A stretch of 64,000 bases of DNA from Bacteroidota bacterium. GTDB taxonomy: Bacteria > Bacteroidota > Bacteroidia > AKYH767-A > 2013-40CM-41-45. Position numbers and translations under genes: made by a program. The notes below the pieces were generated by a model. The model did not search any database. It had not been told where the DNA came from and saw only the letters and a list, made by a program, of their open reading frames with translations. Of the stretch, positions 9,812 to 19,693 are shown piece by piece. Position 1 is the first letter of the stretch, and each line of letters starts with the position of its first letter. The stretch covers positions 62,001 through 126,000 of the forward strand of contig JADJON010000003.1 of NCBI GenBank assembly GCA_016713765.1, given 5' to 3'.

Positions 9812-11719
9812 TTATTTTGTCATTTCGATCACCTTGAATTCCGTCCGGCGGTTGGCCTGGTGCTCTTCTTCGGTACACTTGACATCATTCTTGCAACCGT
9901 TTACCAACACCCGTTCTCCATAGCCCTTGGCGATCATGCGGCTGGCATCAATGCCTCGGCTGGTCAGGTATTGAACGGCCGACTCAGCGCGTTTCTGCGA
10001 GAGCACATCGTTGTACTTGTCATCCGCGCGACTATCGGTATGGGAACTCAGTTCGATCCGGATACCGGGGTTGTCCTTGAGCGTTTGCACTAACTTATCA
10101 AGTTCAACAGCCGCGTCAGGACGGATGTCCCATTTATCCAGGTCGTAGTAGATGTTCTCCAGGACAATCGGCTTGTTGATGATGATCTTTTCAAGTTCCA
10201 ATTTGAGCTTCACGAACATGTTCTCGCTGCGGACTTTACCAACGGTGCTTACGATCTCCGTATTGGTGAAGAATCCGTCCTTACTACCAACAACACTGTA
10301 TTCCGTCTCCCGGTTCAGCTTGAACATGAACTTACCGTCCGGACCGGTAACAGCGGTTTCCTTCTTCCCGGTCTTTCGGTTCAACAATTCAACCAACACA
10401 CCGGCCAGCGGTTCTTGGGTACCCTTCTCTACGGCGATACCTTCCAAAGTGAAACGCAGGTCGTTAATCGCAAAGGCGTAGATCTGATCGATTTCCGGAT
10501 TCCCTCCTCGATTACTGGAAACGAAGCCACCGGTTGCACTGTCATTCACCGCGATGCCAAAGTCGTCAAAACTGGTGTTGAGCGGATAACCTACGTTCTC
10601 CGGACGATTCCAGGAACTTCCGGCTTTCTCGGCACGGTAAAGGTCGAGGCCGCCCATGCCGTGACGGCCTTCGGAACTATAGTAGAGTACGGAGTCTTTC
10701 CAAAGGGTCGGGAACACGTCGTTATAGGCGGTATTTACAGCCGGGCCCATATTTTCCGGCTGGCTCCAGGTGCCGTTGACTTTGCGGCTCAACCACAGGT
10801 CAACGCCTCCCTGACCACCCGGACGATCGCTGGCAAAGATCATCGACTGGCCGTCGGATGACAAGGTCGGATGACCGGTACTGAAATCGTCGCTGTTAAA
10901 AGGAACTTCCGTCATGTTGGACCAGGATGTATCCTTTCTGACGATCTGGTAGATCTTCAAATTGACCACGTCCTGATTACTCTTACCCACCTTCTTCTTC
11001 ACGTAGTTGTTCCGCGTAACGTAAGCGGTATCGCCATTCGCTGTAAACGCCACAGGACCTTCGTGATAAATTCCATTCACCGCTCCCTGCATCGCTTTCG
11101 GGCTGCCGGGTTTACCACTGCCATCGAGCTTGGCGTAGTAGAGATCGAGGAACGGACGGGAGGTCCAGGCATACGTCTTTGGAGACGCTTTCATAGAACG
11201 GTCGGTGACAAGGACCAGTCCGTCTTTGTAATAGACCGGAGCGAAATTGACCTGACCGGAATTCAGCGGGCTCACTTCTAGGGTGTACTTGGCACTATCG
11301 GCTTTCCAACCGGCAATACTGTCGCAACTCTGACGAATCCTGCGCGCCGTCTCATCTCCCGGAACGCTGGCCAGGTAGAGATCCAACTGCTCCTGCGCTT
11401 GCGGGTACTTGCCGCTGCGCATGAGGAGTTGACCGTAATGCAGACGGTCAATGGGTTGAACGCTGGAAGACTGGACAACTTTTGCATAGGATTGCTCCGC
11501 CTTGCTCCAGTTGTTCATGAGCCTGTAGCTGTCAGCCAGTTTTCGTTCGGCCTCCGGAAAGCTCTTTTTACCTAAGGCTTTCTCGTATTCGGTTACCGCC
11601 TGGCTATAGGCGAGCTGGTTGTAGAGGCGGTTGCCCTGCCGGACATGATAGCTGGCACAACCGCTGAAAAGCAAGGAGGCGGCTGTCAATCCGGTGAGCA
11701 GTGTATGGCGAATCGTCAT
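9812..11719 (-). CDS. PorE-like OmpA-family lipoprotein (TPR, PD40, CRD, OmpA)
   Basis: A 635-residue protein with a lipoprotein signal (lipobox LLFSGC, Cys near residue 20, then Ala, which suits outer-membrane sorting). In order: TPR helices at about 25-140; a PD40/WD40-type beta-propeller at about 150-430 (SSDGQSMIFASDRPGGQGGVD, YYSSEGRHGMGGLDLY); a carboxypeptidase-regulatory-like fold at about 435-515 (PLAGVLVELLNRKTGK); and a C-terminal OmpA peptidoglycan-binding domain at about 525-635 (ENIYYDLDKWDIRPDA, SSHTDSRADDKYN, RRTEFKVI). This domain order is that of Porphyromonas PorE, a T9SS component that links the outer-membrane machinery to peptidoglycan. The PorP/SprF gene lies 79 bp upstream in the same direction. 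It could be a dedicated partner of the flanking type B adhesins rather than the core PorE; the sequence alone does not decide this. Confidence 0.85.
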   Translation of the reverse strand: MTIRHTLLTGLTAASLLFSGCASYHVRQGNRLYNQLAYSQAVTEYEKALGKKSFPEAERKLADSYRLMNNWSKAEQSYAKVVQSSSVQPIDRLHYGQLLMRSGKYPQAQEQLDLYLASVPGDETARRIRQSCDSIAGWKADSAKYTLEVSPLNSGQVNFAPVYYKDGLVLVTDRSMKASPKTYAWTSRPFLDLYYAKLDGSGKPGSPKAMQGAVNGIYHEGPVAFTANGDTAYVTRNNYVKKKVGKSNQDVVNLKIYQIVRKDTSWSNMTEVPFNSDDFSTGHPTLSSDGQSMIFASDRPGGQGGVDLWLSRKVNGTWSQPENMGPAVNTAYNDVFPTLWKDSVLYYSSEGRHGMGGLDLYRAEKAGSSWNRPENVGYPLNTSFDDFGIAVNDSATGGFVSSNRGGNPEIDQIYAFAINDLRFTLEGIAVEKGTQEPLAGVLVELLNRKTGKKETAVTGPDGKFMFKLNRETEYSVVGSKDGFFTNTEIVSTVGKVRSENMFVKLKLELEKIIINKPIVLENIYYDLDKWDIRPDAAVELDKLVQTLKDNPGIRIELSSHTDSRADDKYNDVLSQKRAESAVQYLTSRGIDASRMIAKGYGERVLVNGCKNDVKCTEEEHQANRRTEFKVIEMTK

Positions 11720-11798
11720 GGGCGTATGTGGAAATCGACTTGTTCTTGAAATGGTGTACCCGAGGGACTGTGGACGAGCTGATCGTCAGCTTCGGTCA

Positions 11799-12737
11799 TT
11801 AGAAATACCGGGGAGTTTTCATCTTCATGATATCATAGCCGAAGTCATATCCGATCATGATCTCATGGGAGCCCTGGCTATAGTTCTTCATTTCCGTAGT
11901 CGTGAAATCGTAACTGTATCCGATCCGGAGTTTCTTGCTCACCTGCAACTCCACCAAGCCTACGATCGCGTCCTGCGTACGGTAGCTGCCGCCGATCCAA
12001 AGCACGTTTGCCAGCAGGACATTCAGGTTGAAGTCGGCTTCCACAGGAGCGTTCTGCACGTATTTAACCAATACGCTGGGCTTCAAAACGACGTCCGGAT
12101 TCACTTCCAGTACCGTTCCAACCGTCGCGAAGTAGTGGCGTACCTGACGCGGCACTACTTCCCCACTGCTGAGGTCCAGGCTAAGGCTTTTTTCAGGATC
12201 GTAACTGATGATGGTCGGTACGCTCAGGCCTGCATAGTATTTCTCACCATACAGATAGAGACCGGCACCGACGTTCGGCAGGAAGCGTGTTGCTCGATCA
12301 CCTGCAAAGGTCGGGTCACCCGGATCGAAAACGATGAGGTCACTGTTCTTATAGGAGTAGTAACCACCGCCGGCGCGTAGTCCAAGCGACAGCTTACTCT
12401 TCCCGAACGCTTTCAAATGGTAGGCCGCATTCAGGTAGGCGTCCGTGCGATCGGTAACGCCGATCTTGTCATGACTGAGCAACACACCCCATCCCAGGTT
12501 GGTCAACCCGACCGGGCCGTGAATGCTGGCGATCTGAGTCTCGGGCGCGCCCTTGAAGTCAACCCACTGCTTTCGATAAAGCAGGCTGGCCATCATGTAA
12601 TCCTTGCTGCCGGCATAACCCGGATTGAGCAACAGGTGGTTGAACATGTACTGGCTGACAAGGATGTCCTGCTGGCCGGAGGCAGATAAGCCGCTCAACA
12701 GCAGCACCAGGCCTAAGAGTATCTTGCGTAGCGTCAT
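11799..12737 (-). CDS. PorP/SprF family type IX secretion outer-membrane protein
   Basis: A 312-residue protein with a short Sec signal peptide (ILLGLVLLLSGLSASGQ), the family hallmark near the N-terminus (QYMFNHLLLNPGYAGS), and beta-strand alternation to the end, as in an outer-membrane barrel (ends YDFGYDIMKMKTPRYF). Members of this family are needed for secretion or surface attachment of type B sorting-domain adhesins. In Flavobacterium johnsoniae, sprF lies next to sprB. Here the gene sits 105 bp downstream of one SprB-repeat adhesin, and a second such adhesin lies beyond the PorE-like gene, so it probably serves one or both. The N-terminal ATG is preferred because it directly precedes the signal peptide. 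Confidence 0.9.
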   Translation of the reverse strand: MTLRKILLGLVLLLSGLSASGQQDILVSQYMFNHLLLNPGYAGSKDYMMASLLYRKQWVDFKGAPETQIASIHGPVGLTNLGWGVLLSHDKIGVTDRTDAYLNAAYHLKAFGKSKLSLGLRAGGGYYSYKNSDLIVFDPGDPTFAGDRATRFLPNVGAGLYLYGEKYYAGLSVPTIISYDPEKSLSLDLSSGEVVPRQVRHYFATVGTVLEVNPDVVLKPSVLVKYVQNAPVEADFNLNVLLANVLWIGGSYRTQDAIVGLVELQVSKKLRIGYSYDFTTTEMKNYSQGSHEIMIGYDFGYDIMKMKTPRYF

Positions 12738-12842
12738 TGTCGCAATATTCGTGTTTTTAGTTCGTGTAAAGTCTTATTTTTCTCCTCTTGCTCAAGGAAC
12801 AATCAACAGCGGTCGGTGAACAGCGCAAAGGATTTTAATCTC

Positions 12843-15800
12843 TTATTGTCTGCGCAGATCGACGTAGGTGCTCTTCCGCAGGTTCTTCCCAACTACTTCC
12901 AGGACGACGAAGTAAGTGCCGTCCGGCAGCGGGTCGCCGCTATTGTTTTGTCCAACCCAATCTTCGTTTACGTAATCTTCCTTGTCATAGACCAGGTTGC
13001 CCCAGCGATTGAACACCCGGAATACGTTGTCCGGATAGCCTTCGATACCTTTGATATGATACCCGTCGTTCTTTCCATCACCATTGGGTGAGAAGCCGCT
13101 CGGAAGTTCCAATTCACAGGCATTGTCATAATCCACGCTAACGGTATCGGCAGCAGAACACGGACCGTTGGTGATGGTCCAGAGAAATACGGTATTACCG
13201 ACCGGCAGGTCCGTGACGGATGTCGAGTCGTTCGTCGGATCAGCGAGATTGCCGCTTCCGGTTACGACCGACCATATGCCTACTCCATTGATGAAACCGC
13301 GGGCGATCAGCACGGCATCATTCGCGCAAACGAGTTGATAGTCTCCCGCTTCCGCATTCACCGGCTCCGCTGCCGTAATCAGCAGGTAGTCCGTGGTGGT
13401 ACAAGCGCCGTTGGTGATCGTCCAGTTCAGGGTATCGGTACCGTAATCGATCAGGGTGGCTACGGCGTTGGACAATACGGGATTGTCGAAGGTGGTGAGA
13501 CCGGCTGATGTCCAGCTTCCGCTAAAGCCCGCCACATTCGTGGCATTCAACTGCACAAAACCCAGTCCGCAGAAAGCCGTGTCACTGCCGGCGTTGGCGG
13601 CGATGTTCGTATAGTTGAAGATGGTCAGTTCATCCAGGCCGGAACAACCGTCGGCGTCCGTCACGGTCCAGGTCAGGCTGTTGAAGCCGGGCTGCAGATT
13701 ATTGGCGACGGTGGTCGGGTTGGTGGCATTGACAAAGGATGCGCCGGTTGAGGATGTCCACTGACCGGTCATACCGGCACCTAAGGTCGCTTGCAACTGA
13801 ATGCTGTTCCCTACACACAAGGCGGTATCATTGCCCGCGAAGGCGTTCACCGGCGAAGGCTGATTCAGGTTGACTGTTTGCTGGAAGGTGCAGCCGTTAT
13901 CGTCGGTGATCGTCACGATATAGATACCGGCATCGACCGAGCTCAGATCCTGAGAGGTGGCTCCGCCGGGATTCCAGAAATAATCAAAGCCACCGGTGCC
14001 GCCGCTTACGGAAATATCAATCGAGCCATCCGACCCTCCGTAACAGGTAGGCTCGATGGTGCTGTTGACGGTCACGGTGATCTGGCTGGGCTCGCTGATG
14101 CTGATGGCACTGGTACCGGTGCAACCGTTGGCATCGGTGACGGTGACCGTGTAATTGCCGGCGATCAGGTTGGTAACGGAGGCATTCGTGCCGCCATAAG
14201 GTTGCCAGTCGTAGGTGTAATTCGGTGTGCCGCCATTCACGATGGAGACAACACCGATGCCACTGCTGTCATTATAACAGGATGCATCCGACGAAAGCAC
14301 GGTCAGGTTGATCGGCGCCGGCTCTGTGATTTGCACCGTATCGAAAGAGGAACACCCATTGGCATCCGTGATACCGACAGCATAAATACCTGCGCCCAGG
14401 TTGAAGGCCGTATCATTGGTTTGTACGGGTGTCGTATTCCATGAGAAGGTAAAGGGCGGTGTGCCATTCTGGGGGACCGCTACCGCGATACCGTTGGTCT
14501 GACCGTTACACAAAACCGATTGAATCGCGCTGGCGATGGGCGGTAGTATGTTGCTATCCGAAACGGTTACCGGCAGTGAACTGGTACAGCCGTTGGAATC
14601 CGTTACAGTAACTGTATAAGCACCGGCGGCCAGACCCGTGATCGTGGTGGTTGTCTGCCCCCCGACCGACCAGAGGTATTGGTAACCAAAAGAGAACGGA
14701 GTTCCACCACTGGCCGACGCGCTGGCCGTTCCGTCAGACGCGCCGCAGGTGGATTGCGTGGAAGAACCCGCAATGACAATGGCTGCCGGTTCATCGATGT
14801 TCACAGTATCGGTTCCGACACATCCAAGGCTGTCGGTCACCGTCACGATATAGGTGCCTCCCGAAAGCCCGGTTGCCGTTGTTCCGAATTGAGGAGGCAC
14901 GGTATTCCAGCTATACGTATAGGAAGGAGTTCCACCGCTTGCAGCGACTGTGGCGGTTCCGTTGGCGTCACCGTTACACTGAAGATCGGTAACGGAAACC
15001 GTATTGACATTCACCGCCGGTGCGGAAGGATTGATCGTGGCATTGGCGGTGGCCGTACAATTTCGGCTGTCGGTCACCGTGACGATGTAGGTACCGGGAG
15101 CCAGGCCGGTGGCAGTATCGTTGAGCGTCGGGGGAACCGTATTCCAGGAATAGGAGAAGCCGGGAGTGCCACCGGCTGGAGTAGCAACGGCGATACCACT
15201 GTTTGACCCTGCACACGGAGGATTGGTCGTAGCAGTTGCCACGGTCAGCACCGCGGGATCATTGATGGTGACAATAGACTGACCCACGCAGCCGGTTACC
15301 GTATCGGTGATGGTAACCGTATAGGTACCGGCAGCAAGGCCGGAGATGCTCGCGGTCGTCTGGCCACCGGGCGACCATACATAGGTCAGGGATCCGGAAC
15401 CGGGCACTACGGTCGCGACGCCGTCATTGGCTCCGTTACAGGAAATATCCGTTCCGGTCGCCGTATAGAGTGGCGAGTTAACGAAAACCTGGAACGAGTA
15501 CGTTTGGAAACCCACGTTCGGACAAGCGTCATCGGTCACCGTTACCGTGAACGTATAGGGAGTCGGACGAACATCGGCCGGTGAGGGAGTCCAGCAGAAC
15601 TGACCGGTCGGGAAAGGAAATCCGCTGACGGTAAAGGTGGCACCGGTAATTCCCTGGTTCCAACTCATCGTCACGATCTGATTCGGGTCGATGTCGTTCG
15701 ACAGGATATTGAAGCACAGGTTGGTGCCTGGACACACCGAAGTGTCACGGGACGCTCCCCCATTGATGCCGCTGGCGGTTGGCAGGTTGTTGCTGCAGGC

Positions 15801-16658
15801 GCGCACGTAGATCTCCATGTCACGAACGACGCTACCGATCAGCACCCCGTTGCGGTATTCTTCTACCAGCACGGAAACGACCCCTACTTCTATTTGAGTA
15901 GGCGTCAAAGTCAAATCACCGGTGGCGCTGTTGATGGCAAATGCAGGAGAAGACGTGATCGGATTCGTAGCCGAGTAGCCGGGTAAAAATGGAATGGAGT
16001 CGGTAGCGTTGATGAGGGGGTTCACCAGGCTGTAAACCAACGAATCGCCATCGGGATCGATCACCCCGTGGTTATAAGTGAAATTCTGTCCGACACATAG
16101 AAAAGCTACAGGAATGTTGGTAAAGCGCGGAGAAGAATTGCAACTAAGGTTCAGGTTATCGAGCGTCGCGGCGATGTACATGCCGGGATTGGTTCCTTCC
16201 AAACAAGGTGACGCTACCAACATTGTTGTAATGTCGCAGTTCCTGCAGCAGTAGGACCAACTGATCACCCAATCGGCGCACTGCATCGGGAAGGTGATGA
16301 TGCCGCTGTACTGATACTCCTGGATTCCGGGAATGGTGGAAGCGGGATCGTCACAACTCGTGACAAGGGTCGGACACGGATAGGTGATTTCGTTACCGGT
16401 GCCGGTGACCAGCAACAAGGTATCGGTGAAATACTGATTACAACTTGCCGAGCGGAATTCGATACCCACTCCGAGCGGTGCTGCCGATCCACGACAATCA
16501 CGGTAAAAGGTCAGGTCGATCCGGTAGGTGTTGCCTCCCAGACAGGTATAGGAGATGTCGGAACCGACCAGGTGCGTTGCCGAGGCCTTTTTCGGCATCA
16601 GACTGGCCGTTGCGGCAATGGTGATCAACAGGATCAGGCGGCGGACAAGTTCTTTCAT
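12843..16658 (-). CDS. SprB-repeat adhesin with T9SS type B sorting domain
   Basis: A 1271-residue secreted protein. Its signal peptide (LILLITIAATASLMPKKASA) leads into ATHLVGSDISYTC, matching the mature start of the larger adhesin at 3905-9634. The first 400 residues share the Cys-rich N-terminal region (DLTFYRDCRGSAAP, WSYCCRNCDITT, FTYNHGVIDPDGDSLVYS). Seven SprB-type repeats follow, then about three Ig/PKD-like units (NAFAGNDTALCVGNSIQLQ and similar). A type B sorting domain ends the protein (LPSGFSPNGDGKNDGYHIKG, VFRVFNRWGNLVYDKED). The first gene of a run with PorP/SprF and the PorE-like protein, it is inferred to be a cell-surface adhesin. The ligand is unknown. Confidence 0.87.
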   Translation of the reverse strand: MKELVRRLILLITIAATASLMPKKASATHLVGSDISYTCLGGNTYRIDLTFYRDCRGSAAPLGVGIEFRSASCNQYFTDTLLLVTGTGNEITYPCPTLVTSCDDPASTIPGIQEYQYSGIITFPMQCADWVISWSYCCRNCDITTMLVASPCLEGTNPGMYIAATLDNLNLSCNSSPRFTNIPVAFLCVGQNFTYNHGVIDPDGDSLVYSLVNPLINATDSIPFLPGYSATNPITSSPAFAINSATGDLTLTPTQIEVGVVSVLVEEYRNGVLIGSVVRDMEIYVRACSNNLPTASGINGGASRDTSVCPGTNLCFNILSNDIDPNQIVTMSWNQGITGATFTVSGFPFPTGQFCWTPSPADVRPTPYTFTVTVTDDACPNVGFQTYSFQVFVNSPLYTATGTDISCNGANDGVATVVPGSGSLTYVWSPGGQTTASISGLAAGTYTVTITDTVTGCVGQSIVTINDPAVLTVATATTNPPCAGSNSGIAVATPAGGTPGFSYSWNTVPPTLNDTATGLAPGTYIVTVTDSRNCTATANATINPSAPAVNVNTVSVTDLQCNGDANGTATVAASGGTPSYTYSWNTVPPQFGTTATGLSGGTYIVTVTDSLGCVGTDTVNIDEPAAIVIAGSSTQSTCGASDGTASASASGGTPFSFGYQYLWSVGGQTTTTITGLAAGAYTVTVTDSNGCTSSLPVTVSDSNILPPIASAIQSVLCNGQTNGIAVAVPQNGTPPFTFSWNTTPVQTNDTAFNLGAGIYAVGITDANGCSSFDTVQITEPAPINLTVLSSDASCYNDSSGIGVVSIVNGGTPNYTYDWQPYGGTNASVTNLIAGNYTVTVTDANGCTGTSAISISEPSQITVTVNSTIEPTCYGGSDGSIDISVSGGTGGFDYFWNPGGATSQDLSSVDAGIYIVTITDDNGCTFQQTVNLNQPSPVNAFAGNDTALCVGNSIQLQATLGAGMTGQWTSSTGASFVNATNPTTVANNLQPGFNSLTWTVTDADGCSGLDELTIFNYTNIAANAGSDTAFCGLGFVQLNATNVAGFSGSWTSAGLTTFDNPVLSNAVATLIDYGTDTLNWTITNGACTTTDYLLITAAEPVNAEAGDYQLVCANDAVLIARGFINGVGIWSVVTGSGNLADPTNDSTSVTDLPVGNTVFLWTITNGPCSAADTVSVDYDNACELELPSGFSPNGDGKNDGYHIKGIEGYPDNVFRVFNRWGNLVYDKEDYVNEDWVGQNNSGDPLPDGTYFVVLEVVGKNLRKSTYVDLRRQ
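13850..15478 (-). repeat. Seven tandem SprB repeats within the second adhesin
   Basis: Units of about 232 bp with the same motif order as in the larger adhesin (Cys early, GGTPxYTYxW, YxVTVTDxNGC, EP). Boundaries are approximate. The two adhesins share N- and C-terminal domains but differ in repeat number (7 against about 17). Confidence 0.8.
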
Positions 16659-16792
16659 GGAATTGCTTTCGGGTCGGATCGGTGGAGGGCATTCGCTCCC
16701 CCACCCGCTTCCGGGTACTGTAAGACTTAACGCATTTTTACTTGATTTCAGCTAAAAAGTTCCATGCGCAAGCTTGTTTAATGCTTTAAAAT

Positions 16793-16828
16793 CATAAAAA
16801 AACCCACCCTTCTTATTAAGGGTGGGTT
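16793..16828 (-). terminator. Intrinsic terminator after cphA
   Basis: Arms AACCCACCCTT and AAGGGTGGGTT with a 6-nt loop. On the minus strand the stem is followed by a run of seven T, just downstream of the cyanophycin synthetase stop codon. Confidence 0.9.
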
Positions 16829-16851
16829 AAATCCAAGTGTAAGTTGGCTGC

Positions 16852-19503
16852 TTAGGAAACCGCGTTCGGAATATCCTCCTTGTGGATCTCGAAGTGATCC
16901 TCTTCTTCCTTGTACTTCATGATCTGATCCAATGCGTCCGGCACAACATCACTGCAGATGGTAATGAAAGACCCCTTCTTTGCATGCTTGATCGCATAGT
17001 CGATCGCCAGGGATTCCTTCGGCATGACCTTGACGGGCTTGGAAGCATCGACGGAATGAATGCCCTTCATCATCAAATCAATGATCTCCTGTTCACTTCT
17101 GCCGCGCAGGTTCTTATCCTGCCGGATGATGACTTCGTCAAACATCTGAGCCGCCAATTCACCAAGCGAGACGATATCCTCGTCGCGGCGGTCGCCGACG
17201 CCGGCGATGATGCCGACTTTCGGCCTGGCTTCGATCCGCTCCAGGAAGCGTGCGATGGCCTGGAATCCGGCCGGGTTGTGCGCGTAGTCGACCATGACGT
17301 CGAACTTCTTGAACTGGAACAGGTTCATACGGCCCGGAGTTTGTGTCGGCGACGGGATGAAGGTCTCCAACGCCAAACGGATATCTTCCACCTTGAAGCC
17401 CCGAACGAATCCCGCCAACACGGCCGGTAAGATGTTTTGGATCATGAAGACGGCTTTCCCCGAAAAGGTCAACGGAATATTGATCACCTTGTCGACCCGG
17501 ATCTTCCAGGTGCCTTTGCAAATCGTGATATAACCGTTCTCTACGATGGCGGCAATGCCGCCACGCTCAGTATGCTTCTGGATGCGGGGATTCTTTTCGT
17601 CAAGCGAAAAGAGCGCGACATTGCAACTGACCGTCTTCCGCATCTCATACACCAGGTCGTCGTCGGCGTTGAGGATGGCATAACCTTCCGGCAATACGCT
17701 TTCGGCTACGACACCTTTCACCCGTGCCATCTCTTCGATGGTGTTGATGTCTTTCAGCCCCAGGTGATCGGCGCTGACATTGGTCACAATGCCCACATCG
17801 CAGTTGTGGAAACCAAGACCGGATTTCAGGATACCACCGCGCGCGCATTCGAGGACCGCGAAATCAACCGTCGGATCTTTTAGGACGAATTCCGCGCTGA
17901 GCGGTCCGGTGCAATCCCCCTGCTCCACCATGCGGTTCTGAATGTAAATGCCGTCGGTCGTGGTGAAGCCGACCTTATGCCCCATCGTCTTCACGATGTG
18001 CGCAATGAGGCGCGTGGTCGTGGTCTTACCGTTGGTGCCGGTAACCGAAATGATCGGGATGCGCGCGGTGCTGCCGGGAGGATAGAGCATGTCGATCACC
18101 GGTTCGGCTACGTTGCGCGGGAGCCCTTCGGCCGGGGCGATGTGCATGCGGAATCCCGGGCCGGCATTCACTTCCAACACGGCTCCGCCATTCTCGTGCA
18201 AGGGCACTCGGATATCGGGCGTCATGATATCGATCCCGCAAATGTCGAGTCCGATGATCCGCGCGATCCGCTCCGCCATGAAGACATTGTACGGATGCAC
18301 GACTTCGGTCACATCGGTGGACGTGCCGCCCGTACTGAGGTTGGCGGTACGCTTGAGGTGCAGTTCTTCGCCGGCTTTGAGCACCGTGTCGAGTGTATAA
18401 CCCTTCTCCTCGATCATGGTCGCGGTGGTGTCGTCAACCTTTATCATGGTCAACACTTTCTCGTGACCATATCCGCGCCGGGGATCGCTGTTCGTGATGT
18501 CGATCAGTTCGCGAATGGTGTGCTTGCCATCGCCGGTCACCATGGCGGGTGTACGCTTGGCCGCCGCGACGAACTTGTAATCGATGACCAGCAAGCGGTG
18601 ATCGTAACCGGTAATGAAACGCTCGACAATGACTCCGCGCGAAACACGCTTTGCCAGCGCGAGTGCTTCGATCGCCGCATCCATATCCTGGACATTGATG
18701 GTTGCGCCACGTCCATGGTTCCCGCCGACCGGTTTCACGACGATCGGGAAACCGACACGGTCGATCGCAGTACGCAGATCTTCTTCATCGTACACGACAC
18801 GGCCACGCGGAACCGGGATGGAAGCATTCTCCAGGAGGTTCTTGGTCTCTTCCTTATCACATGCCACCTCTACTGCAATACTACTCGTCGTACTGGCGAC
18901 CGTCGCCTGGATGCGGCGCTGATTCTTTCCATAACCGAGTTGCACCAGGGAATGCCGATTGAGGCGGATCCACGGAATCTTGCGTTTGATGGCTTCGTCG
19001 ACGATGGAGCCGGTAGAAGGTCCAAGTCGTTCGTCTTCGCGGATCTCACGCATGCGCTGGATATCGTCGGCCAGGTCATAGGTTTCGCCTTTGTACAGCG
19101 CGTCGCATATCCGTACTGCCGCCTTCGCGGCATAGATCCCGACTTTTTCTTCCATGTAGTTGAACACGACATTGTATACACCATGCTGGCCGGTACTGCG
19201 TGTGCGTCCGAAGCCGACATCCATGCCTGCCAGCGTTTGGATCTCGAGTGCGATATGCTCCACCACGTGGCCCATCCACGTTCCTTCGCGCACGCGTTTG
19301 AAGAATCCGCCTGCATGCCCTTCCGAACATTCGTGTGAATACATGGAAGGAAACATCTTCTCCATACGTTCCGCAAAGCCGCTGATCTTGTTCGTCGGCA
19401 AATCCTCCAACTCTTCAATGTCCAGCTTCATCACAATCAATTTGTGACGTCGAATGGACCAGTAGTTTGGCCCGCGCATCACGCGAATGTCCTGTATCTT
19501 CAT
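16852..19503 (-). CDS. cphA: Cyanophycin synthetase
   Basis: An 883-residue enzyme, the usual family length (870-900). It polymerises Asp and Arg into cyanophycin, a cytoplasmic nitrogen reserve, using ATP. The start at ATG 19503 is chosen because the family start follows at once (MKIQDIRVMRGPNYWSIRRH); the frame extends 35 codons further upstream without family similarity. In order: an N-terminal domain (1-160); an ATP-grasp domain at about 200-470, for Asp addition (PIVVKPVGGNHGRGATINVQ, AVLEVNAGPGFRMH); and a Mur-ligase-like domain from about 480, with the P-loop GTNGKTTTT at 489-497, for Arg addition. It diverges from a cyanophycinase gene across a 190-bp gap and is closed by a strong terminator. 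With carB, ctlX and an asnB-like gene nearby, arginine and nitrogen storage is a plausible theme. Confidence 0.95.
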   Translation of the reverse strand: MKIQDIRVMRGPNYWSIRRHKLIVMKLDIEELEDLPTNKISGFAERMEKMFPSMYSHECSEGHAGGFFKRVREGTWMGHVVEHIALEIQTLAGMDVGFGRTRSTGQHGVYNVVFNYMEEKVGIYAAKAAVRICDALYKGETYDLADDIQRMREIREDERLGPSTGSIVDEAIKRKIPWIRLNRHSLVQLGYGKNQRRIQATVASTTSSIAVEVACDKEETKNLLENASIPVPRGRVVYDEEDLRTAIDRVGFPIVVKPVGGNHGRGATINVQDMDAAIEALALAKRVSRGVIVERFITGYDHRLLVIDYKFVAAAKRTPAMVTGDGKHTIRELIDITNSDPRRGYGHEKVLTMIKVDDTTATMIEEKGYTLDTVLKAGEELHLKRTANLSTGGTSTDVTEVVHPYNVFMAERIARIIGLDICGIDIMTPDIRVPLHENGGAVLEVNAGPGFRMHIAPAEGLPRNVAEPVIDMLYPPGSTARIPIISVTGTNGKTTTTRLIAHIVKTMGHKVGFTTTDGIYIQNRMVEQGDCTGPLSAEFVLKDPTVDFAVLECARGGILKSGLGFHNCDVGIVTNVSADHLGLKDINTIEEMARVKGVVAESVLPEGYAILNADDDLVYEMRKTVSCNVALFSLDEKNPRIQKHTERGGIAAIVENGYITICKGTWKIRVDKVINIPLTFSGKAVFMIQNILPAVLAGFVRGFKVEDIRLALETFIPSPTQTPGRMNLFQFKKFDVMVDYAHNPAGFQAIARFLERIEARPKVGIIAGVGDRRDEDIVSLGELAAQMFDEVIIRQDKNLRGRSEQEIIDLMMKGIHSVDASKPVKVMPKESLAIDYAIKHAKKGSFITICSDVVPDALDQIMKYKEEEDHFEIHKEDIPNAVS

Positions 19504-19655
19504 AAGGAAAGGGGGTATCGGTGTTTTTGGTCGTTTCAAAGTAGTAAGAAATCCTGAACCGCCAAAATTTGCCCGAAAAAGGCCATCTAACCCGTATCCT
19601 TCCCACATTCCTAACGTTATATAGTGCTGAAACGCCCGTCCAATGCGGGGATTTC

Positions 19656-19663
19656 TATCTTTG
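19656..19663 (+). promoter_or_regulatory. Candidate -7 promoter element for cphB
   Basis: TATCTTTG fits the Bacteroidota -7 consensus TAnnTTTG and lies 31 bp before the chosen cphB start. No clear -33 TTTG is seen at 19-bp spacing, so this rests on one element. The 190-bp gap 19504-19693 must hold promoters for both divergent cyanophycin genes. Confidence 0.45.
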
Positions 19664-19693
19664 CGCTGCCAAAACGCTTTCAGTCAAACGAAT

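Noticed and set aside
17977..19338. A 453-codon frame opposite cphA
   Set aside because: Shadow of cphA; composition typical of reversed coding sequence and no start context or domain.
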